Source of the DNA: Bacteriovoracaceae bacterium
GTDB taxonomy: Bacteria > Bdellovibrionota > Bacteriovoracia > Bacteriovoracales > Bacteriovoracaceae
DNA: 9,634 nt
Assembly (NCBI GenBank): GCA_947440875.1
Contig: CANETG010000086.1
Span: 1-9,634 of the forward strand
Reading direction: 5' to 3'
Part shown: positions 1 to 5,635 of the stretch, piece by piece
Layout: each line of letters starts with the position of its first letter
How positions within the stretch are numbered: position 1 is the first letter of the stretch
Position numbers and translations under genes: made by a program
The notes under the pieces: model-generated
What the model was told of the DNA's origin: nothing
What the model saw: only the letters and a program-made list of their open reading frames with translations
Databases searched by the model: none

Positions 1-116
1 ATTCAGTTCCCTACGCTGTTGGCTACATCGTCAAAGGCATCGCTCGTGAGATGAAGGAATCTCACCTCACCAAGGGGCTTCATATGGTTACCGAGCAAAC
101 CCTTTTACACGACTAA
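1..116 (+). CDS. C-terminal fragment of a metzincin-like lipoprotein paralogue
   Basis: The 5' part lies outside the window. The visible frame (first full codon at 3) gives 37 residues starting SVPYAVGYIVKGIAREM and ending in LLHD before TAA. About 12 of the first 17 residues match the C-terminus of the next gene (SVPYAIGYIVRRLASEM), so the two are tandem paralogues on the same strand. This copy has about 16 extra residues at its end. The zinc-binding motif expected upstream cannot be seen here, so the family assignment comes only from the neighbour. The SVPYA-x-GY block lies where metzincin proteases carry their Met-turn. Confidence 0.75.
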   Translation, partial: SVPYAVGYIVKGIAREMKESHLTKGLHMVTEQTLLHD

Positions 117-174
117 TTATTGGTCAAAATTTTCCCCGATTGTGACAAATTCCCCTCGCTGCCAGAATAACGAA

Positions 175-825
175 GTGAGAACAATTTTTTCTATTTTTGT
201 TTTACTCTCCCTTCTCTCCTGCGGAAAATCAGACGGAGTTAAGGGCTGCCAAGATATGGCCTGCGACGTATCGCGCTTCTCACTCGAAACAACTGAAGAC
301 GGAAATATCCCCCCAGAAGCTCTCCTGTTCCGCACGCTCGTCAAAATCGTCAACTTCAACTCTGAAGAGAAAACAAAAATTGAAAGTGCGGCCGAACTTG
401 TGAAAAAAGTGATCATGGGCCAGGAATTTAAAGACGCCGTTGTGGGTCACATCTTTAATGGCGAAAAAACTTTCGTCGATAACAGTGGTCTGACGAACCT
501 CCAAATCTATGACCGGATTATTATCGCGGCGGAGCGCCTCACACCCGAGCAAAACTATCGCCTAGATGTCGAACTCGAACTTTACTATGAGGATAGTCCA
601 ACGATTGGTTACACGTATCCAACGTCTCGCCGCATTTGGATGAACCGTAAATTTTTCTCACGCTACTCTCCCTATCAAGTGGCGGGAAATCTCACGCATG
701 AATGGCTTCACAAGTTGGGCTTCATTCACGAGGTGGAAGATTCTGATTCTCGCCCATTTTCGGTTCCCTATGCGATTGGCTACATCGTTCGCCGCCTGGC
801 CTCAGAGATGTACCCAGGACTTTAA
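175..825 (+). CDS. Metzincin-type putative zinc metalloprotease lipoprotein
   Basis: This is a 216-residue protein predicted to be lipid-anchored on the periplasmic side or outer surface. With the GTG at 175 as start, the N-terminus is RTIFSIFVLLSLLSC: one positive charge, a hydrophobic stretch, and a lipobox ending at Cys16. A GTG at 142 is also open but puts 11 polar residues before the signal. Neither start has a clear Shine-Dalgarno. Residues 175-185 read HEWLHKLGFIH, an exact fit to the metzincin motif HExxHxxGxxH, with His175, His179 and His185 as zinc ligands and Glu176 as the general base. The expected Met-turn is replaced by SVPY (196-199). No named protease family is recognised outside the motif. 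The upstream gene fragment is a paralogue. Protease activity is inferred from the motif; substrate unknown. Confidence 0.78.
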   Translation: MRTIFSIFVLLSLLSCGKSDGVKGCQDMACDVSRFSLETTEDGNIPPEALLFRTLVKIVNFNSEEKTKIESAAELVKKVIMGQEFKDAVVGHIFNGEKTFVDNSGLTNLQIYDRIIIAAERLTPEQNYRLDVELELYYEDSPTIGYTYPTSRRIWMNRKFFSRYSPYQVAGNLTHEWLHKLGFIHEVEDSDSRPFSVPYAIGYIVRRLASEMYPGL

Positions 826-911
826 GAGTTCAAACTCAAGAGATATTAACTACAAAAACTCCGCTCCAAGTGTGAGGATGAGCATCGGTTGATAATTCAA
901 AGGAGTCACTC

Positions 912-1062
912 ATGAGATTAACAATTTGCTTGTTTAGTGGTCTGATTCTTAGTCTTAGTGTCCTTGTGACCAACTGAAAGTACTGAAAAAGACGAGGAGC
1001 ACAGAATATTAACAGTGACGGAGGATAACTCTAATTGTCATTTTAAATCCCCGTCGCTATAG
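912..1062 (+). pseudogene. Small lipoprotein gene with apparent frameshift
   Basis: ATG at 912 follows a strong ribosome binding site (AAAGGAG, 899-905, 6-base spacer). It encodes a signal-like peptide, MRLTICLFSGLILSLSVLVTN, then stops at TGA 975-977 after 21 codons. In the +1 frame an open stretch runs from 976 to TAG at 1060-1062 and encodes an acidic tail beginning ESTEKDEEHR. Adding back two bases (TG) at 974-976 would change AAC TGA to AAC TGT GAA. That would make a lipobox-like VTNC and a continuous protein of about 50 residues. The tail stop lies directly on the ribosome binding site of the next gene, the layout expected of an intact operon neighbour. Alternatives are a genuine 21-residue peptide, a sequencing error, or programmed frameshifting. 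No family recognised. Confidence 0.5.
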
Positions 1063-1071
1063 AGGGAAGTA

Positions 1072-1914
1072 ATGAAACTCCTAATTCTACTTTTACCTCT
1101 CCTCATTACTCTTTCTCATGCGGAGATTTTCGAAGTTCATTCAATAGTAAAACGTGCCTCTACCGAAAGGGCGTGGATCGTGAAATTGAACGACGGCCGC
1201 GTTGGCTTTTGGAACGAAGTAAGTGATCCCGAAATTAAATCCCAACAACTTCCTGGTGCAATTATCCAAGGGAAACTCTCAGAAGAATCGACTCTCACCG
1301 ATGTCATGATCGTGGGAGTTGTGATTCCTGAGAAGCTGAGCAGTTTAAATAAGCGCAAGATCGAACTTCTCCCAACGCTTCCCTACACTCCGACGGTTTA
1401 TCCTTCTTACCAAATGGCCAAAGATGTTCTCTCAGGCATGCGCCGTGCTTGGTCGGATAATTCTCAGTGCTACGACCGCTCACACATCTGGGCGTACGAA
1501 GAATTCAATTGGGGACGTCGTTATCTTCAAAAAGCATTTCTCTTTTTCTCTGATTCTTATATCGAGCGATATAATTTTAAGTGGTGGTTTCACACGGCTC
1601 CTTTTGCATTAATCAACATGAACGGAGTCGTGGCCGAGAGAATCATGGACCCTGCGTTCTTTCAGTACCCACTCAAAGAAAAAATCTGGACTGATATTTT
1701 CATGGAAAACAAAGTCACCTGTAAGCTCATCGGGAAATACTCTGACTACTCAGCTCATCCAGATCAGAATGACTGCTACATCATGAAGACTTCGATTTAT
1801 TTCTGGCAGCCGAAAGACCTTGATGCTCTCGAGCGGACGGGGATCGAGAAGAAGAAGTTCATCGATTGGGAGGTCCGCCATGCGTATGAGAATGGGTTCA
1901 ATATTTATCAATAA
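1072..1914 (+). CDS. Secreted protein-glutaminase-like deamidase (paralogue 1)
   Basis: This 280-residue protein has a Sec signal peptide (cleavage near SHA-E, about residue 17). It probably belongs to the protein-glutaminase family, whose enzymes deamidate glutamine side chains in proteins using a Cys-His-Asp triad. Visible triad candidates are Cys133 in QCYDRSHIWAYEE, His174 in KWWFHTAPF and Asp193 in RIMDPAFF; order, spacing and local motifs fit the family. Residues 18-120 resemble the inhibitory pro-region such enzymes carry. Cys217 and Cys235 could form a disulfide. The C-terminus (FWQPKDLD...ERTGIEKKKF) is shared with the paralogue at 2243-3064. ATG at 1072 follows AGAGGGA; a terminator follows the stop. 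The fold is fairly sure; the substrate (host, prey or own envelope protein) is unknown. Confidence 0.82.
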   Translation: MKLLILLLPLLITLSHAEIFEVHSIVKRASTERAWIVKLNDGRVGFWNEVSDPEIKSQQLPGAIIQGKLSEESTLTDVMIVGVVIPEKLSSLNKRKIELLPTLPYTPTVYPSYQMAKDVLSGMRRAWSDNSQCYDRSHIWAYEEFNWGRRYLQKAFLFFSDSYIERYNFKWWFHTAPFALINMNGVVAERIMDPAFFQYPLKEKIWTDIFMENKVTCKLIGKYSDYSAHPDQNDCYIMKTSIYFWQPKDLDALERTGIEKKKFIDWEVRHAYENGFNIYQ

Positions 1915-1918
1915 TGAG

Positions 1919-1941
1919 AAAGGGGCGGATGGCCCTTTTTT
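1919..1941 (+). terminator. Intrinsic terminator after the deamidase gene
   Basis: AAAGGG (1919-1924) pairs with CCCTTT (1933-1938) across an 8-base loop. The T run at 1936-1941 includes the end of the stem. It starts 4 bases after the stop codon at 1912-1914. On the minus strand the same hairpin is followed only by CTCATTATT, so it may work weakly for the convergent S4 gene. Confidence 0.75.
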
Positions 1942-1961
1942 ATTTCAATACACTCTTGAGC

Positions 1962-1983
1962 CTTCCGGCACAGATGCTGGAAG
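1962..1983 (+). other. Stable hairpin between convergent genes
   Basis: CTTCCGGC (1962-1969) pairs with GCTGGAAG (1976-1983) over a 6-base loop, with one G-U pair on the plus-strand RNA. On the minus-strand RNA the same position becomes an A-C mismatch, so the structure is better on the plus strand. There is no T run on either side, so it is not a standard terminator. It lies just beyond the terminator at 1919-1941 and may protect a 3' end or be incidental. Confidence 0.4.
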
Positions 1984-2020
1984 ATCCGTAGGTAGTGAAG
2001 CAACTTAGGTTACCCTGAAA

Positions 2021-2230
2021 TCAGATCACCTTAATTTGCATGCCTTTGTACTCAATCAGCTGACCCTGTCTGATTTTACAGCGCTTTCGCGTTTCGATCA
2101 CACCGTCAACTTTGACCTGCCCCTCGCCGATGACATGCTTGGCTTGGCCGCCGTTTTGAGTGAGGCTAGTGACTTTCAGGAGATCACAGAGGGCGATGAA
2201 GTCGCCGCCTTCGAGTTTAAATTCTTTCAT
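2021..2230 (-). CDS. ybcJ: S4-domain RNA-binding protein, YbcJ type
   Basis: This 69-residue cytoplasmic protein is almost entirely one S4 RNA-binding domain. Its core (CDLLKVTSLTQNGGQAK, then EGQVKVDGVIETRKRCKI and GQLIEY) matches the small stand-alone S4 proteins of the YbcJ/YaaA type. These resemble the S4 modules of ribosomal protein S4 and pseudouridine synthases, and their cellular role is poorly defined. The ATG at 2230 begins 12 bases after the stop of the deamidase paralogue upstream. It has no clear Shine-Dalgarno of its own, so it is probably translated from the same mRNA by reinitiation or coupling. The link between a housekeeping-type RNA binder and a secreted deamidase is probably positional. 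Confidence 0.88.
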   Translation of the reverse strand: MKEFKLEGGDFIALCDLLKVTSLTQNGGQAKHVIGEGQVKVDGVIETRKRCKIRQGQLIEYKGMQIKVI

Positions 2231-2242
2231 CAGACTATGATA

Positions 2243-3064
2243 TCAGAAAGCTTCTTGGTAGGCCCAATTTACCTCTGAACGGATGAATTGTTTTTTCTCA
2301 AATCCAGTCCTTTCATTATTATCGAGGTCCCTAGGTTGCCAGTAATACATCGAAGCGGGGTGAAGGTAGCAGTGCTCCATCTCCTGATTGTTCCGGTACT
2401 GAGAATATTTATTGATCATCGGGCAATTTCTTTTTGAGTAAATAAAATCATCGGTCCAGGTTTTGATCGGAACGGGTCTTCGCATGAAGGTCCGATCAAG
2501 CGTCATCGGTGTTCCACTCACGTATGTGAGAGGGGTAACGTGGAACCACCATTTGTAATTGTATCTTCGGATGTAGGAGCGGGTAAAAAACATAAAAAGC
2601 TTCATTGAACGGAGTTGGCTCTTCTGAAATTCCTCAAACGCCCAAACGTGTGCTCGGTTGTAACACTGGCTCGCAGATTGGTGCCTCCGGTTCATCCGGA
2701 GAAAAACGGTATTGGCCTCATCGAAACTTCCGAGGTTGGAAGGGAAATAATTTCCTTGCTCAGGAATAGGATCATCAAGGTGTTCAATCCTTTTCGGTGC
2801 TGCGACCACACTCCCGCTTACAAATTTGTTCTTTCGATCGAGTTCAATTTCTAACCACTCGCTTCTTTGGAAACTATCTTTGATGACGAGGAGATTCGAT
2901 TTTTCGTCAGCTGGAAGAAAACCAACCCTTCCGTTTTCAAAAAGAATAAGATGCATGTCCTTGGAATTTTTTCCCTCTTCGATGTGAGAAATTCTGGTGG
3001 TCAAACGTTCGGCACTTGCAGCGAGTGAAAATAAGAGTGTCAGAATAATGAAAAGAAACTTCAT
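2243..3064 (-). CDS. Secreted protein-glutaminase-like deamidase (paralogue 2)
   Basis: This 273-residue protein is a clear paralogue of the plus-strand gene at 1072-1914, of nearly the same length. The ATG at 3064 is chosen over an in-frame ATG at 3088 because GGAGGG (3069-3074) lies 4 bases before it and the resulting N-terminus MKFLFIILTLLFSLAASA-E is a clean Sec signal peptide. Candidate catalytic residues are Cys134 (QCYNRAHVWAFEEF), His175 (KWWFHVTPL) and Asp190 (TLDRTF). The Cys-His spacing of 41 equals that of paralogue 1, while His-Asp is 15 rather than 19. Cys214 and Cys232 keep the same 18-residue spacing as in paralogue 1, suggesting a conserved disulfide. The shared C-terminus reads YYWQPRDLD and ERTGFEKKQF. 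It is probably secreted to the periplasm or beyond. Deamidase chemistry is inferred. Confidence 0.82.
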   Translation of the reverse strand: MKFLFIILTLLFSLAASAERLTTRISHIEEGKNSKDMHLILFENGRVGFLPADEKSNLLVIKDSFQRSEWLEIELDRKNKFVSGSVVAAPKRIEHLDDPIPEQGNYFPSNLGSFDEANTVFLRMNRRHQSASQCYNRAHVWAFEEFQKSQLRSMKLFMFFTRSYIRRYNYKWWFHVTPLTYVSGTPMTLDRTFMRRPVPIKTWTDDFIYSKRNCPMINKYSQYRNNQEMEHCYLHPASMYYWQPRDLDNNERTGFEKKQFIRSEVNWAYQEAF

Positions 3065-3068
3065 GATG

Positions 3069-3074
3069 CCCTCC
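3069..3074 (-). promoter_or_regulatory. Ribosome binding site setting the deamidase-2 start
   Basis: The minus strand reads GGAGGG four bases before ATG 3064. This decides the start against the upstream in-frame ATG at 3088, which would add eight residues before the signal peptide. Confidence 0.7.
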
Positions 3075-3226
3075 AGGCCATGGTTCATTTCATTTTATGG
3101 ATGCGCTCTTATGCCATGGGACTTAAGTTTCCCTGAATCATAACGTGGAGAATCGCTCTTGTTTTCTTGCGAATGATTTCATGATGAATGAGGTTTCATA
3201 CGTGCCAGTATTAAGAAGAGGTTCGT

Positions 3227-3463
3227 ATGAGATCGTACTTTGCTACTCTCCTTTTCTTTTCAATTTCGGTCATGCCTGAAGGTCCCCTTGACACTGACAT
3301 GGATGAGTCAGAAAAGAAATTTCGGACGGAACATAATCCCGACACTTCACTACTTTGGTTTCAAAAACGAGTGGAACCAAAAAGAAAGGATGAAGTTTTA
3401 GAGAATAGATACGAAGTTCCTGATGCGAAAGAAGAGGCAGAATTTAATAAGAACGGAATCTAG
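3227..3463 (+). CDS. Small exported hypothetical protein
   Basis: This 78-residue protein starts at ATG 3227 after AAGAAGAGG (3213-3221). The N-terminus MRSYFATLLFFSISVM is short, positively charged and hydrophobic, consistent with a signal peptide, although there is no clear AxA cleavage site and no lipobox. The rest is strongly charged, with many Glu, Asp, Lys and Arg residues, no cysteine and no recognisable domain. The TAG stop (3461-3463) overlaps the TAG stop of the convergent gene through the palindrome CTAG. It is similar in style, though not visibly in sequence, to the other short exported proteins in this window. Function unknown. Confidence 0.65.
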   Translation: MRSYFATLLFFSISVMPEGPLDTDMDESEKKFRTEHNPDTSLLWFQKRVEPKRKDEVLENRYEVPDAKEEAEFNKNGI

Positions 3464-4239
3464 ATTTTAAGGCGAAAGAGTCGCGAGGGGATCGCCCGTG
3501 AATCATCATCTGTCACAAAGTATAGACTGCCGTCGGCATGAAGTGAGAGTCCTTCAGGCTTTCCTTGAAAGTCGAGTTTCATTAACTCTCCCCCTAATTT
3601 CCCAAGAAACGATCCGATGACTTCTCCATCAAGATAAGTTGATTCAGTATCTTCTGCCACTGCGAGGAAGTAAATCTCGCCACCAACAAGAGTCGCATCA
3701 GTTACTGTGAGTTGAATATCTTTATATTTGGGAAGCACAAGTGGTCTCATGTGAACCGCATCGTCATGGAGTTCAATGATGGAGTTACTTCCTTGACTCC
3801 CATTACCCCGCTGAAAAAGATGGAGTATTTTTTCTTTTAGTACCGCTCCTTCGATATTAAGGTCGGGAACGTGTAATAAAAGTTTCTGATACATTTCACT
3901 AAAATCAACTTCATCGTGAGAAAGAATATTAAAACTTTGATCGAGAATGATTTTTGCCCCTTTCACTCGATTGGGTCTTGAGAATGAAGGCAGTGCCCAG
4001 AGAGTTTTCCCATCAAGATAAAGTGATTCTAGATCCGGCTTTATTTTTTTTCTGAGCTCGTGACTCTCTGGAAGAGAGTGCTGCCAGAGCTTCGTAAATG
4101 ATAGTTCGCCGTTGATCTCACCAGACAAGAGGGACATTTCATCATCTGAGATGATGAACAGTTTCTCCCCTAGAATAACAAGACCACTGGCGGAGGATAC
4201 CGGAAGCTCACAGATGAGCTCCGGTAAGAGTGACTTCAT
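3460..4239 (-). CDS. Propeller-like protein (DUF6929 / SdiA-regulated-like)
   Basis: This 259-residue protein has no signal peptide and alternates short beta-strand segments with Gly/Asp turns, as beta-propellers do. Three short blocks recur: KPDLESL (67-73), DLNIEGA (126-132) and KPEGLSL (227-233). Such E-S/E-G motifs are seen in propeller families including DUF6929, SdiA-regulated proteins and phytase-like domains. I recall DUF6929 as the nearest match but cannot confirm it. The ATG (4237-4239) overlaps the stop of the cyclophilin gene in an ATGA, so the two are probably translationally coupled. It may be a cytoplasmic binding protein or esterase-like enzyme; no catalytic residues can be named. 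Confidence 0.7.
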   Translation of the reverse strand: MKSLLPELICELPVSSASGLVILGEKLFIISDDEMSLLSGEINGELSFTKLWQHSLPESHELRKKIKPDLESLYLDGKTLWALPSFSRPNRVKGAKIILDQSFNILSHDEVDFSEMYQKLLLHVPDLNIEGAVLKEKILHLFQRGNGSQGSNSIIELHDDAVHMRPLVLPKYKDIQLTVTDATLVGGEIYFLAVAEDTESTYLDGEVIGSFLGKLGGELMKLDFQGKPEGLSLHADGSLYFVTDDDSRAIPSRLFRLKI

Positions 4240-4793
4240 TTTTTAGAGGATTCTTTTCTTTTGACGGACTTGATCAGAACGACGTCCATCGGCACATCAC
4301 CGTGTCCAGAAACGCTTCCCGTTTTGACTGTCTTGATCCGCTCAATAATGTGCATTCCCGTTGTGACTTTCCCAAATACTGCGTACCCATGTCCATCCGG
4401 TTGTGGGTAATTGAGGCTATCATTATTATTCACGTTGATAAAAAACTGAGACGTCGCAGAATCCGGATCCCCGGTGCGCGCCATCGCAATTGTGCCCGCA
4501 TCGTTTTTTAAACCGTTTTTCCCTTCGTTTTTAATCGGGGCTTTGGTTTTCTTTTCTTTCATTCCCTCTTCGAATCCACCACCCTGAATCATGAATCCAT
4601 TAATTACGCGGTGAAAAATTGTTTTGTCATAAAATTTACTATCGACGTAGGAGAGAAAGTTTTTCACCGAGACGGGAGCTTTTTCTTGGTTCAGTTCAAT
4701 TTCAATTGAACCCATCGACGTTTCCATCACGACGACGGGATTGGCCGCAAAAAGAGAAGATGAAAAAAGGAGTGATAAAATAAGGTATCGCAT
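4236..4793 (-). CDS. ppiA: Periplasmic cyclophilin peptidyl-prolyl isomerase
   Basis: This 185-residue protein has a Sec signal peptide (MRYLILSLLFSSSLFAA, cleaved near residue 17) and one cyclophilin domain. It isomerises Xaa-Pro peptide bonds and so assists folding of exported proteins. The key motifs are present: FHRVINGFMIQGG (60-72) with catalytic Arg62, Phe67 and Gln70; GTIAMAR (100-106); SQFFIN (115-120) with Gln116 and Phe118; and GYAVFGKV (136-143). The binding-pocket tryptophan of eukaryotic cyclophilins is absent, as in bacterial PpiA. The C-terminus ends in a short Lys-rich tail. It lies 47 bases after the LysE-type gene on the same strand and overlaps the start of the next gene. 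A 7-bp hairpin lies just ahead of its ribosome binding site. Confidence 0.93.
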   Translation of the reverse strand: MRYLILSLLFSSSLFAANPVVVMETSMGSIEIELNQEKAPVSVKNFLSYVDSKFYDKTIFHRVINGFMIQGGGFEEGMKEKKTKAPIKNEGKNGLKNDAGTIAMARTGDPDSATSQFFINVNNNDSLNYPQPDGHGYAVFGKVTTGMHIIERIKTVKTGSVSGHGDVPMDVVLIKSVKRKESSKK

Positions 4794-4803
4794 AGATTTC
4801 CCA

Positions 4804-4830
4804 GGTTGAAGTAATGGTCTATTTTCAACC
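4804..4830 (-). other. Hairpin before the cyclophilin ribosome binding site
   Basis: GGTTGAA (4804-4810) and TTCAACC (4824-4830) form a perfect 7-bp inverted repeat with a 13-base loop, between the exporter stop and the cyclophilin start. No T run follows on the minus strand; instead the sequence continues TGGGAAATCT to the ATG. It is therefore better read as an mRNA processing, stability or translation element than a terminator. Confidence 0.4.
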
Positions 4831-4840
4831 GAGAAAACGA

Positions 4841-5512
4841 TTAAGGCAAGATAGTGGTGATAGGATTAATAGAGAGTTCTGGCCTTTGCATTTCCAGAAG
4901 CCAACCGTAAACATCTACCGAAAGTCTCATCGAAAGAAAAATAAGAACCACTCCAGCGGTTCCCATCATGAGACGCATTCTTCTCGGATCCTGAAAGACA
5001 GGCATCATCATCCCCGAGGCACTTGAGAGGACAAGAAACCAAATCAGAGAACAAAATGCTGCCCCCATACCTACTCCCAAACGGAGCGGGAGCAGAGAGT
5101 ATTTGGAAGAGAAACCACCGATGAGAACAATTCCATCAAGGTAGGCATGAGGATTTAAAATACTAAATGTTATGGCCCGCAGGATACTTCTTCTGAGACT
5201 CCTTTCTTTCAAGACGTCAGAGACAAAAAAATCTTCCTTCGGTCGGCGGAGCTTCCCGATTCCGTATTGGAGAAGAAAAATAATTCCAACAATTCCGACG
5301 ACAATTTTAAATTCGGGAAAGTGGTGGAAGAGTGTTGCCGCTCCCATGACTCCCAACATGATGATGGTGAGGTCGCAGAGAAAACAAACGAATGAAACAG
5401 TAAGATGATGCTGCCGTCTCATGCCGGATTCGAGCACAAATAAATTCTGAGCACCCAAGGCCATGATGAGACTAGCCTGAAGGAGAAATCCTTCTAAAAA
5501 AACCTGTACCAT
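4841..5512 (-). CDS. LysE/ArgO-family amino-acid exporter
   Basis: This 223-residue inner-membrane protein belongs to the LysE superfamily, which exports basic amino acids such as lysine and arginine. Two signature regions stand out: LLQASLIMALGAQNLFVLESG (start of helix 1, residues 10-30) and LNPHAYLDGIVLIGG (119-133), the family's conserved NPxxYLD block. Hydrophobic stretches near 10-28, 41-61, 68-86, 110-133, 144-168 and 183-205 fit the usual five to six helices, and the length is typical. GGAG lies about 9 bases before the ATG. The gene follows the short-chain dehydrogenase on the same strand after a structured 123-base gap. The substrate cannot be fixed from the sequence; arginine or lysine is most likely. 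Confidence 0.9.
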   Translation of the reverse strand: MVQVFLEGFLLQASLIMALGAQNLFVLESGMRRQHHLTVSFVCFLCDLTIIMLGVMGAATLFHHFPEFKIVVGIVGIIFLLQYGIGKLRRPKEDFFVSDVLKERSLRRSILRAITFSILNPHAYLDGIVLIGGFSSKYSLLPLRLGVGMGAAFCSLIWFLVLSSASGMMMPVFQDPRRMRLMMGTAGVVLIFLSMRLSVDVYGWLLEMQRPELSINPITTILP

Positions 5513-5635
5513 GGGCCGCGTCTCCAGATTGGTGATTGCACCGAAAGATGTGCTCTCCGAAGCAATCTTCTCGCCAATCCTAAGCCGCCGGAATCGCCAT
5601 TGCCACTCTTGGTCAGAGTGAGGAAAAATGCCCGA
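5513..5635 (-). promoter_or_regulatory. Structured leader upstream of the LysE-type exporter gene
   Basis: The gap is richer in G+C than its surroundings and is full of inverted repeats. GATTGG (5527-5532) pairs with CCAATC (5574-5579). Nested inside, GATTGC (5534-5539) pairs with GCAATC (5562-5567). CACTCT (5604-5609) pairs with AGAGTG (5615-5620) over a 5-base loop. GCAC (5538-5541)/GTGC (5550-5553) is an alternative inner pairing. The position, just before an amino-acid exporter gene, suggests a cis-acting RNA or regulator site. It does not match a riboswitch class I can identify. Confidence 0.45.

Noticed and set aside
142..174. GTG at 142 as the start of the metzincin lipoprotein.
   Set aside because: It adds 11 polar residues before the lipoprotein signal. 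GTG 175 gives a standard signal, although neither start has a strong ribosome binding site, so this stays open.
1991..2014. GGTAG ... GGTTACC resembling the second half of a GEMM (c-di-GMP) riboswitch.
   Set aside because: The conserved first half (CAAAC and GCAAAGCC elements) is missing, and the stretch lies between two 3' ends, not in a 5' leader.
3062..3088. An upstream in-frame ATG at 3088 for the minus-strand deamidase.
   Set aside because: It has no ribosome binding site, and it puts eight non-signal residues ahead of a clean signal peptide that begins at 3064 behind GGAGGG.
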